Shown here one piece after another: positions 26,844 to 37,273 of a stretch of DNA of 64,000 bases (the stretch's first letter is position 1; every line of letters starts with the position of its first letter). Under the pieces are notes generated by a model that was given only the letters and a program-made list of their open reading frames with translations, was not told the DNA's origin and did not search any database. This stretch comes from Mrakia gelida (Eukaryota; Basidiomycota; Tremellomycetes; Cystofilobasidiales; Mrakiaceae), in the NCBI GenBank assembly GCA_024345305.1, contig BRON01000001.1, positions 682,001 to 746,000 on the forward strand, read 5' to 3'. The position numbers and the translations under genes were made by a program.

Positions 26844-29649
26844 ATGTCAAGATCTTCTTCAACTCTTGGAAGTCCCACCGCTGCAGTCGCTAACGAACTG
26901 AAGGACGACGCGATCTCCGTCGATGTCGAGCTTCCTTCCTCGTGAGTTCATTCCTTGTTCTCTCGCCGACCTCTCTCCCTGTTTGGACGCTGACTTGAAT
27001 ATCCCTTTCATCTTCCATTCTCTTCTTCAGCTCAGGAGCGAACGACCCCGAATCGAACCATCAAGTCGACGAGCAACTTCCGTCGAACGCGAGACGATAC
27101 GTTCTTCTCACGATCTTCGCGATGGCAAACTTTCTCGATGCGTTCGGAGTCGTAAGTTATGAATCCCCCTCATCCCTTCTTGATCATTGAGTAGTTCTGA
27201 CCTCCCTTCGATCTCCCTGGTTCTCGCAGAGCGCGGTCTTCATCGGACTCTCGACCATCGGTCAGGATCTCGGTATGACAGTAGCAGAGACTACTTGGAT
27301 CGGTGAGTCTCTCTCCTCGCGTCGTTTGGTCGATATTTCGCTCTTCTGACGCCGCTTTGCCTTCGCAGTCAACGCTTACTCGCTCACCCTCGCGTCGACT
27401 CTCCTTACTGTGAGTTTCGAATCTTCAACGCGCGGGTTCGAGCTCGTTCTGCCCTCTCTCGCCCTTTCTTCTTGCCTGACGCCCTCGTTTGCTATCCAGG
27501 CCGGAAGGGTCAGCGACATCTACAACGCCAAAATCGTCTTCATCGTCGGATTTTTCGCCGTTGGAATCTTCTCCTTGGGCGTAGGCTTCTCGAAGAACCA
27601 GGTCACCCTCATCGTCCTTCGAGCGATGTCTGGTCTAGGGTGAGCTCCTTGGAATCTCCTCCTCTTTCTCTCGATCTCAAGGTCTCATCGATCTTCCTCT
27701 TCGTTTACAGAGCTTCACTCACCATCCCGAGCGCGATCAACCTCCTCGTTCACCTCTTCCCCGACCCGCAGCAGCAAGGGACGGCTCTCTCCATCTTCGG
27801 AGCCGCAGGGGCACTGGCAAACGTTCTTGGTCTCATCGTGGGCGGAGCGCTTCTCGTCGGAGGCTGGAGCTGGATCTGTGAGTCTCGTTTCGTCTCGTTT
27901 CGTCTCGTCTCGTCGCGTCGATCTCTCGCTCATGTTGGCTGACCGTCGCGTCGCTTTCTCCTCGTTTCTCAGTTTGGTTCACCACTCTTCTCGCTACTCC
28001 TCTGTCTCTCGCTTGCATCTTTCTCATCCCCGCCCCCAAGAAGCACTTCGCCGCTGTCACGGATACCAAGGGAGGACGTCAGCCGAGAATGGACTACATC
28101 GTTCGTCGTCGCACCTCCATTCGGTGCTCCTCTCCTCCTCCTTCTTTCTGACCCCGCCTTCACCACCTCCGTCGTCACAGGGAGCTCCCCTTCAAACCAT
28201 CGCACTCGTTCTGCTCGTGTTTGGATTGACTGAAGCGAACAGTGAGTCGACTCTTCCTCGCGTCGAACCTCGAGCCAACTTCTAACTCGACGCGTTCTTG
28301 CTTCCCGACGATTCCAGTCAACGGATGGTGAGCTGCAGAAATCTCATCCTTAAACTTTGGTAATCTCGGCTGAACCTCATGCATCTTCTCTTCATCACCA
28401 CAGGAAGGACCCAGCAACAATCTCCACGGTCGTCGTCGGTGCCGTCTTCATCCCGCTCTTCTTCCTCTACGAGAGCAGGATCGACCCCCTCGATGCTCTT
28501 ATCGCTCCTGCTATGTGGAAAATTCCAAACTTGACCCTTATCTCCGTCTTCGGTCTCTCGCTCGGATACTGGCTCGTTCAACCTTCTTTTCTCGCTTCGG
28601 CCTTTGCTGATCTCGCTCGAGTCTTCCAACTAACGAAGAGCTTGCGTCCGTTTCGCAGGTTCTTCGAGTGCCAAGTCTCGTTCAGTGACATCTTTCAGGG
28701 CACTTGGGGATTCAGCGGCATCATGACGGCTGTTAGATTCGTGAGTGCCGAATCCACTGCACGAGATTGAGAGACGCGACGAGAGCTGACGAGCTTTCCC
28801 TCTCTTTCTTTCGTCGCGCGTTCAGCTCCCTTCGGCGATCGCAGCGACGATCGGCATGATGGGAGCTCAGCAGATCCCTCTCGCCAAGTTTCCTCTTCGC
28901 TGGAGGCTCGTCCTCGGCGCTTGGATCGGAGCGGGAGCCATGTTGATGTTTTCGTTCGTCGACGACCCCTCGGATTACTACTCTCTTCTCATCCCCGGCT
29001 TCATTCTTGGTTCGTGTTGTGGTCACTGATTTCTTGGCTACTCCTCGCTAACCTTCTTCTCGCTTTCTTCGAACAGGTTCAGCAGGTGAGCGAACGACGA
29101 CGCGTCTCCCACTTTTTCTCCCTCGTACTGACGTCTCCCTTTTCTTCGCGCACGAACAGGAAATGGACTCGCTTTCATAAGCGCTTACGTCAGCCTCCTT
29201 CTCAGCGTCCCTCCCCAGCACTCAGGAACGGCAGGAGGGATCTGGAACTCGATCGTTCAAGTGAGTGATCTCTTCGAACATCGAGACGAGACGTCGAGCT
29301 CATTCCTCCTTCGCCATTGTGTTTCTTTCGCTCAGCTCGGAGCAGCAGCCTTTCTCAGTATCACCTCCACCATCCAGGTCTCCTTTCCTGAGAACGAAGG
29401 AGACTTCCGTCCCAACACTCGAGGATACAAGGCACGCTCGTTCTTTGCGTCCCTCGCTCGAGCTCGAGCCCGAACTGACCCCCCTTTGTCTTCTGTTTCG
29501 TACAGTATGGCTTCATCTTCGCCATGGCTTTGATGCTCGTCAACTCGGGGCTGGTCCTGGTGTTCTTCATGGACCCTCTCGCGCTCCCAAAGGTGGCTTC
29601 GTCGGAGGAGGAGAAGGTCGAGGGAGAGAAGGAAAAGCCTGCTCAGTAG
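26844..29649 (+). CDS. MFS drug/ion exporter, DHA2 (14-helix) ATR1-like
   Basis: An integral membrane proton antiporter of the DHA2 type. The short polar N-terminus starts MSRSSSTLGSP. Helices follow: YVLLTIFAMANFLDAFGV, then GLSTIGQDLGM, then TTWIVNAYSLTLASTLL, AGRVSDIYNAK (the loop 2-3 motif), and LRAMSGLGASLTIPSAI, in which G-SLTIPSA resembles motif C of antiporters. Later helices include GLSLGYW, WGFSGIMTAVRFLPSAIA, and IWNSIVQLGAAAF, ending EGEKEKPAQ. Length is about 530 residues over about 15 exons. ATR1 relatives export aminotriazole or boron, but the substrate here is unknown. A 9-nt exon (29077-29085) encodes part of LGSAGNG. The last intron (29432-29505) has a GC donor (GCACGC), and the intron after GYW (from about 28571) may also begin with GC. 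Confidence 0.85.
29077..29085 (+). other. 9-nt microexon in MFS exporter
   Basis: GTTCAGCAG lies between GAACAG and GTGAGC. It is needed to read FILGSAGNGLAF in frame across the two neighbouring introns. Confidence 0.7.
29432..29505 (+). other. GC-AG intron in MFS exporter
   Basis: Donor AAG|GCACGC, branch site CTGAC, acceptor GTACAG. It joins NTRGYK to YGFIFAMALML, the final helix. No GT donor keeps the frame. Confidence 0.75.
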
Positions 29650-29864
29650 ATCGAAGCTAAAGCTTGTTCCGGGATCACACACGCTTTATTCCGTAGTCTA
29701 GTCCGGATCGTATATATGGGTTATTCCTTGGTTGAGCCCACCAAAGGAGAGGAGTCGCAATTCGACGGTCGAGATCGCGACGCGTCGTCAGATCTTTCTT
29801 CATTCGTCGCCGTGAAGCTCTTCCCGGTCGAGATCGCATTTAATTACACGAAGAAAGGAATCGT

Positions 29865-32800
29865 CTAGTTGCCGTAGACACTGAGAGAAGCAGCATAGCT
29901 CCCACCGCAGTACGTCGACGAGTCTCCAGCGCACTTGTAGTTGCAGCTCGTCGAAGCCGTGCCGACGGTCGAAGAGGTAGCGAGGGTGTTCGAGCAGTAG
30001 CACTGATTTGAGTACTCGGTCTGAGCGAGGAGGAGGGAAGAAGGAGGGGAGTCAGCGCGACGAAAAAGAAAAGAACCAGCGGATGGAAAGAGCGAAAGGA
30101 AAACTCAGAGCGACCGAAGCAGAAGAGCAGGGACTCACAGCAGCGTAGATGTAGTTCTTGGCCTTGCACGTTGATTGACAGAGGGCATTAGTCATGAGCG
30201 AGCCTTCGAGATCTGGAGAGAAGAAGAGCAAACGAGGTCAGCGTTTGCGACGGGACAGCAGAGGGTTTCGAGAAGGAGGAAGACGGGAGAGTAGGGGAGA
30301 GTATGGGAGAAGGAGAAGAGGTACGCGAAGGGATAGAGTGGAGAGGGATGCGAGAGGGTCTCGAGCAGGAGGGAGGAGATAAAATGCAACGAACAGTACG
30401 CGTTGAGGAGCCGATTGCCTCCTCCTCCGTCGGTCACGCACGTCGGAGTGCTCCAGGTAGCGGGAGTCTTAGTGTAGAGACTGAAAACGAGAAGCGAGTC
30501 AGACTAAGTCCGGTTGATACGAAGGAGACAACGAGAGGACTCACGTGAGCGTGTAGATTCCACCTGAAGAGAGCGACAAAAAGGGAAACGAGGTGAGCGA
30601 TGAGGAACGAACAAGCACAAGAACGAGGGGACGTACCACACTTCTGAGTCGAGTCTCCAGCTGATAGAAACAAGAATCAAACGAGTCAGCTTCGTGTTCT
30701 CGAGTGAGAAAGGAAGGAAGAGCGGAACTGACCGCAAGCGTAGTTGCAGCTCGTCGAAGGTTGACCATGACCGCTCGTTGCGACGATGGTGTTCCCGCAG
30801 AAGCCTGAGGGAAGAAACCGAATCGAGGATCAGTAGAGCTCAATTCTCTAGTAGACGTCGGGGTTATCGAGACTCACACTGGGTGCCGTCTGGAGAGACG
30901 ATGGAGAAAAGCAAAGCAAAGATCAGTTCGTCGTTCTCGGATCTCCCAGTTCGAGCCAACACACGTACACTGGGTCCCCGCGTACGCGAAAGAACTGCAG
31001 AAGGCTTGACAGACAGCTGCGGTCATGTTTGAAGCAGAGAGAGTGGCTGATTTTCGACGAAGAGAAGGAGGGGGGAACGAGTCGAGTCAGCGGCAAGCTC
31101 CTGATCGATCCAGCGACGACAAGAACTCACTAGGCGACGTCAAGAGTCGAAGGCTATCGTCTGTGACGCAAGTACCGGCGCTCCATCCACTAGGAATCGG
31201 AACAGCGGCGGAGCTGGTAGCAGAAGCGGCGGCGGAAGTGCTGCTGGCGGATATCGACGAGAGAAGCGGCTGAGAGTAGAAGAGGTTCATGGTGTAAGAT
31301 CCTCCACATAGGGCGGTCGAGCTGAGAGAAAAGAGCCAAGTGAGATCAGCGATGAGTTCGAAGAAGAACAGAGGGAGGGCGGACAAGAACGAATGGGAAC
31401 CTACTCTCCTGAGCACGACATCGAACATCTCGAGTCCGCAAGCTTCCCCCCTCCTCCAGTTGAAGTCGTCAGGGCGTTCGAGCACCTGCACTCAGATCCG
31501 TACTCGACCCCAGCGTAGGCGTAAGACTTGGACTTGCAGGTCGAGGCTGAAGGAAGGAGAGAAACAAGAACAGTCAGGGTTTGACGCGTCGGTCGAGGAG
31601 AAGGGGAGAGGGAAGAAGGCAGAGAGTCGAGACACGAACTGCAGAGTCCGATCGTCATGGCACTTGAAGAGAAATCTACAGAGGAGAAGAGAGAGTTAAC
31701 TGCTATCTCTTGCGCAAACTGAACGACGAGGAGGAAAGAACGAACCGTAGCCGTTCAGGATGTAACCACCGACGTCTTGCACGCAGCCCAGCGAGGCGTA
31801 CCCGTTCGAAGAGGAAGAGTAGTAGAGACTCATGGCGTAATATCCTCCACACTTCGAGGACGAGCTGAGAAAACAGACTCACGTTAGATCAGCGATGGAT
31901 CGAGGGCGGTCAAGAAAGGACGGGAACTCACTCTCCTGAGCACGAGTACGAGCACTTCGACTCCGCTACCTTCGCCCCTCCTCCAGTTGAAGTCGTCAGG
32001 GCGTTCGAGCACCTGCACTCAGATCCGTACTCGACCCCGGCGTAGGCGTAGGACTTGGCCTTGCAGGTCGAGGCTGGAGGGAAGGGAGAAAGCAAGGAAG
32101 AGGGTCAGGTTCTGACGCTTCGTTCGAAAGCAGACAGCGTTCGAATGCAGACAGAGAAGAAGGGAAAGGGAGCTGAAGAGACGAACTGCAAAGATCAACT
32201 GTCATTGAAGCCGAGTAGAACGCTGCAGAGTGATAAGGGGGTCAGATCAGAACTCTCGTCAAAGCAGAGGGATCAGGGTGCTTGGAAGATCAACGAACAA
32301 TATCCGTTAAGGACGTAGGATTGGACATCCTGAATGCAGCCGAGCGAAGCGTACCCGTTTGAAGCGGGTAGAGCCGAGGCGGAAGCGGAAGCACTAGCCG
32401 AAGTCGAAGATATCGTGGAAGAAGATGAGGATCTGGTTGACGAGGAGGAGGACGAGGTTCGTGTGGACGAGCTGGAGGTCTTTGACGCGCTGCTAGAGCC
32501 CCAAAAGTTGAACGAAGGGAGTCAGCGAAGCTCAAAAACGTCTGAAGATCAGAAATGACCCACGTTGAAGAGGCAACGGAAGAGGACGACGAAGATCCGA
32601 TGACGGGGGCCGAGATCCTCGACGCGTCGTACCTGAAAGGAGAGAGAGGGGATCGAGTCAGCTCGAGACCGAATCGAGGTCAGTAAACGAGCGAGACCGA
32701 GCTTACCAAAGTGACATCGTGTACGAGTTACCTCCACACTTCTGAGTGGAGTCTCCAGGGCAGACGCTCGAGCTGAAAGAACAGGGGCAAAAGGAGGGCG

Positions 32801-35800
32801 TGAGCGATGGTTTCGTCGAGAAGGGACGCGAGACGATTCTTACCAATAGCTCATCGCGAACAGCGACCCCTGACCAGCATCGGTAGCAATCTTGTTCGAG
32901 CAGTAGCATTGGTTGGAGTCTGGCGGAGAAGCAAGAAGACGTGGAGGCGAAGAGGGAAAAGAAAGAAGACGCGTCGAGTCAGCGAACGTTTCATCGACGG
33001 ACTTCGCTCCAGGGAATGAACTCACTCTCCATGCCAGCGTAGGTATACTGAAGGGAAGTGCAACGAGTGGTACAGAGCGTGACCGAGTTGTTTGCGGAGA
33101 AGACTGAAGAAACAAAGGAGGCGAAGAGGTCGGTCAACTTCGCTTTTGGCTCGGGAGGAAGAGGAGACGACGAACGGAAGTCATCGGCCAAGATCCTCGC
33201 ATTCGCATCCAGCATGCAGTACCCTGAGTTCTGCCAGTTCGAGGTTGTAGTGGGAACAGTAGGAGCAGGGGCCGAACAAGTCCCTCCGGCGAGGAAAGCT
33301 GAGCCAGGAGCGGTCAAGGTTGTCGACGCGCCGGGATCGTAGCACAGAAGATCTGGAGGTTGAAGGGAAGAAAAGGAGAGTCAATCTCCTTTAGAGGGCT
33401 AGTTCCACCAAGAAGCTGAGAACGAGACGAGAGCTGCGACGAGCATCGAGGTGAGACGAGGAGAAAGAGGAAAGAAGAACGCACATTGCATGGAGCCCTC
33501 TGCGAAGCGTGAAAGAAAATAAAGTCAGTTCGACAAGACGATGGAGTCTTGGAGAATGCGACGAGTGACTCACCGACCCAGCAGTTCGCTTGCGAACGAG
33601 TAAGAGTGCTCGTCTTCGACGCGTCGTAGACAGCGAAAGTGGGAACGACGGCGGCTCCGATCCCGTGGCATCCCGTCGTCTTGTCTGGCGACGAGAAAGT
33701 CGTTGAGAGATTTCGAGTCAGTGCTTCGTCGGTAAGAGGATACGAAAGCTGGCCAACTCACTTCCTTGAAACCGAGCGGAAGAGAGAGCGACGTTGTTCG
33801 TCGTCGACCAGCCCGTCACTCCAGCAACGGCGAGCCCAAACGACATGTGAGTTCCACCGAACGAGTTAGAGTAGACTTGGCCTCCGTAGTTTCTGGTCGT
33901 GATGGTGTCTCCCCCTTTGATTGGAACGAGCGAAGACGGGAGTCAGTCGAAGAAGTCGAACGAGGACGCGAAGAAATCGAATAAGACTCACAGAGAGCGG
34001 GACCCTGAGCAATCCCGATGATGATCTGAGCGCCAGTGGCCATGATGTTGTTGTTGTAGACCTTGGTACCTGTAGAAGAAGAAGGGTCAGATCGATTCGA
34101 GGGAGCAGAGGAAGAAAGGACAAAGATGCGAACCGGTATCTGTCGAGTCGAGGAGAGCGAGAGAGTCAGTTTCGGATCTACAGCGAGCAACGATGAAGCG
34201 GTTGCGTACTCACAGTTTCCAGCATAGGGGTTGTAATCGACCTGGAGGGGAAGAAATGAGGGAGAGAGGATGAATGGGGAGTGAGCTTCGACGCGTCTTC
34301 CTCTTTTCCTCGAACTCGAACTCGAGCCCGTCTCCAAGTCTCATCGCTCCCAGCGCGGAAAGAGTGAAAACAACCTGATAATAGACTTACCATGTTGATA
34401 CCTCCGAGAAGGACGGACTGAGAAAGGCGCGAGTTCGGAAGTCAGCTCGACGCGTTCTCGTTTTCTCATCTCTCGCTCACTCTCATCGCGACTCACGTTG
34501 GTAGCAGTGATCGTGTTTCCCGAGATATCAGAGCCAGGAGCATTGAAGACGACAATCGCTCCATCGGTAGCGTCGAAGATCTGAGCGAGAGAGGAGGAAC
34601 GATCAGCTTTCACCGACGAGGGCGAAACGAGATCGCTTCGTCCGACTCACGGTGTTTCCTTGGACGAATGAGTTGACGCAGGCGAGCGAGATTCCGTCAG
34701 CGATGATATCCTCCGTGCCAGAGGGTCCGATCACGTTGTTCTTGATGACAGCTGGGAGGAACGAAAGGAGGACGGCGGGTGAGTTCCGAGGTGAGGAAGA
34801 GGAAGAACGAGGATGGAGGAGAGACGAACCTCCGTAGCAGTTTCCCTCGCTGAAGTTCGAAAAACGAAGCGAGTCAGTCGTTGACTCTCCGAACGAAAGG
34901 AGGGAGGAGTGGGATGTTTGACTGACATAATGTGAAGAGAGGTCCATCCTCGAGTGTTGGCTATCTGGGTGTTGGTGACGGTCATGTTGTTCATCGTCCC
35001 TCCGACTTCAATCAACCCTCCTCCGCCCGACAAGGCTCCCAAGGCGACACGTCCACCATCGACGATGAGGGAGTCGATGAGGAGGTTGTGGCAGCTGATG
35101 AAGTGAAGCGAGATCGAGAACGAAGAACGTGAAGAAGGTCGGAGGGACAGATAGTCAGCATCGACGCGAAGGGAAAGCTGCGAAGGAGGGAAAGGGAGGA
35201 GGATCGGATAGCGTGAGGAGGCCAACTCACTTGATGCATCCGTTGGCCTGAATCGCAGTCGCGAGAGAAGCGTCGACGATGTTGATTTGAGCTCGGTTGG
35301 CGAGCGCGACCGACGAACCTCCTTGAGTCTGGATTCCTTGGTTCGACTTGGTGAACAGGATCGTCTCGGTTATAGAGAGGACAGCACCTGGGCAGAGCTG
35401 TAGCACTCCAGCGTCGAGACCTCCACTGGCGAAGTAGCTGTTTATCTGAGAACAGCGCAACGAAAACACGAAGTCAGCTCGAGTTTGAGCGACGAGCTCA
35501 ACGTTCGCGTTCCTTCTCCTCGCCAGACTCACCTGAGCAGCAGTCGTTCCAGTAGTGTAGCAGGTGGTAGCTCGCTTGGCGATGAGATCGGGGAGAGGAA
35601 GGGTAGGCAGCGTCTTCCAGGTCGCCATCAGACGGACGAGACCTCCTGCGACAGGCTCCGGAGTTGGTCGAGGCGAGCGAGGTCGAGTGAAGGAGGAGGA
35701 GGATCTTGAAAGGAGGCTTCGAGGTTGCTGGAGGGAGGATTTGTGCTCTCCTAAGGATCCATGAGGTCTTGATGGACGAGCCAAGGAGGAGGTTGAGGTG

Positions 35801-35898
35801 AAGGCGAGGAGGAGGAGGGTCGCGAAGAAGAGGAGGGAGAAGGAAGGAGAAGAGGGTTGAGCTCGCGAAAACGAGGAGGAGCTGGCCGAAGATCGCAT
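29865..35898 (-). CDS. Secreted beta-helix protein with five WSC domains
   Basis: A single intron-rich gene of about 1100 residues. It starts MRSSASSSSFSRAQPSS with a hydrophobic core (FSLLFFATLLLLAF), a signal peptide. The N-terminal half reads like a right-handed parallel beta-helix: ATTCYTTGTTAAQINSYF, LCPGAVLSITETILF, LIVDGGRVALG, NTQIANTRGWTSLHI, AVIKNNVIGPSGTEDII, NAPGSDISGNTITATN, KVYNNNIMATGAQII. After a Thr/Pro-rich linker come five Cys-rich WSC domains, each with CVQDV-type start, CxxxC core, AGxxYGxxCxCSN and a closing C-GDST-CGG-Y. WSC 2 and 3 are nearly identical. WSC 3 is followed by an Ala/Ser linker. WSC domains bind wall polysaccharide; pectin-lyase-like helices often cleave or bind polysaccharide. 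A cell-wall-bound polysaccharide lyase or adhesin is inferred. The stop is just after SLSVYGN at 29865. Confidence 0.85.
30878..30889 (-). other. 12-nt microexon in WSC protein
   Basis: It encodes YGTQ within AGTQYGTQCFCGNT of WSC domain 4. It is bounded by TCTCCAG and GTGAGT on the minus strand, in phase with both neighbours. Confidence 0.7.
31451..31549 (-). repeat. Near-identical WSC unit, copy in WSC 3
   Basis: By eye only about three mismatches and no indels in 99 bp against 31978-32076, at a constant offset of 527 bp. It encodes KSYAYAGVEYGSECRCSNA and its start. Confidence 0.85.
31978..32076 (-). repeat. Near-identical WSC unit, copy in WSC 2
   Basis: Partner of the 31451-31549 repeat. 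Flanking exons (the CVQDV/CIQDV and CSGE parts) are also similar but more diverged. Confidence 0.85.
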
Positions 35899-36499
35899 TC
35901 TTGACCGATGTTTTGGACGGTGAATGGAGCTGAGTCGGCGAGAGATGGAGTATCGAGAGGTGAAGAGATCCTCTGTAGGGAAGAGGGTGGTTGGAGGGGC
36001 GAAGGGAAAGCTTTTTGGTTGCTTGGTCGTAAACAACGTGAGCTTCGACGACGTCTCGCCTGCGGGGAACACTTTCCCTCAACCTTCTTTCCTCGAGAAA
36101 GTCTATCGTGGGCTGTGATCGGTAATGGTTCCTTGGTGAGACGGGGCTCGCCTTGTTTACACTCCGACAGGCTCGAAGAAGAAGAAGACGAAGGAGGGAG
36201 CGAGGTTGTCAGGTCCGAACAAGGAGGGGAGGAGCGAGCAGGGAAGGAAGGGAGGAAGGTCGAGGGAGGGAAGGATGAGCTCGTCTTTTTGAGGCGAGTT
36301 GTTGTTGCTGACGGTTCCGAGTATGGGAGACTGCATGTTGTAGAGGGCTGATCTTGGTCTTACGGAGGTTAGTTCTTGCAAAAGAAAGGTCCTTTCGGAG
36401 AGATGGTGGGAGAAAGCGACCTAAGGGAGGGAAGAGATCGACGGTGAGCTCGTCCTCCCTTCTGCGAAACGCAGCTTCTCCTTGACAACCACGTCCATA
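35899..36499. other. Divergent intergenic region
   Basis: Upstream of the beta-helix/WSC gene (minus) and of the plus-strand exon at about 36541. A run of A residues lies near 36510. No supported coding region, but the missing 5' exons of the orphan plus-strand gene could lie here. Confidence 0.35.
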
Positions 36500-36540
36500 G
36501 AAACTGTAAAAAAAAAAAACTCCTCATCTCAAAGACCCTC

Positions 36541-37034
36541 AGCCTTCTGCCATCTCCGTTCCTTCTGGAATCTGGCTAGCGTTCAGAGCAGCCTCCATAT
36601 CATCTCGAAGGTCAAAGTCGACCTCTCTCCTCCCCACACCTCCCTCTTCTCCCCTTGGTCCTCAAACCCAGCTGCTCCCATTGCCTCACCCTCCCCCACT
36701 CGTCCCTTCATACTTCGAGCTCCTTTCGCCAAGCTCCGAAAATGTTGAGTTTCCGAGCTACGAAGAAGAAGAAGCAGACCAGACGGAGTCGTCGGCGAAG
36801 GGCGAGGAAGAGAGTTCGAGGACGAGAGATGTCTCGCGACAGACGGACTCATCTATACGACGCAGCGTCTTCAGAATGTCCATGTCTTTGGGGCCATTCG
36901 TTCGAGAAGCTTCATGTCGCTCGAGAAAGAAGGATACGAAAGGTGCGCGCAAGGAAAGGATGTCTCGAGGAGCGAAAGGGAGGGCGAAAGGCCGACGAGC
37001 TAGTCAAACTCCCGTTCGTGACTGTTTTACGTGA
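36541..37034 (+). CDS. Orphan 3' exon of an unknown gene
   Basis: A frame open for more than 160 codons reads PSAISVPSGIWLAFRAASIS, then a Pro/Ser-rich part, then an acidic stretch (NVEFPSYEEEEADQTESS), and a Ser/Arg/Lys-rich tail ending PVRDCFT. It has no ATG near its 5' end and begins after an acceptor-like CCTCAG, so it looks like the last exon of a gene whose 5' exons I could not find. An alternative overlapping frame is Arg-rich (MLSFRATKKKKQTRRS). No family is recognised. Confidence 0.35.
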
Positions 37035-37273
37035 CCTTCGAAGACGCTTCTGGGTACTTTCAAAGGAGGGATAGAGCGATAAGCTAGTATTTCATGAGCT
37101 GCTGATTCAAAGCGAGAGAAAAAGGAACAGCGGGGGCTAACAAAGACGCGACGCACAAGAACTTTCGACCCTCTCGCCGAGCCCTCAACCCTCGAGAGAT
37201 ACGTGGAGAAGCTGAACTACCGACAAAATACTGCGTGTAAATGGCTATCTGACGAATCTGCGATGCTGAATCC

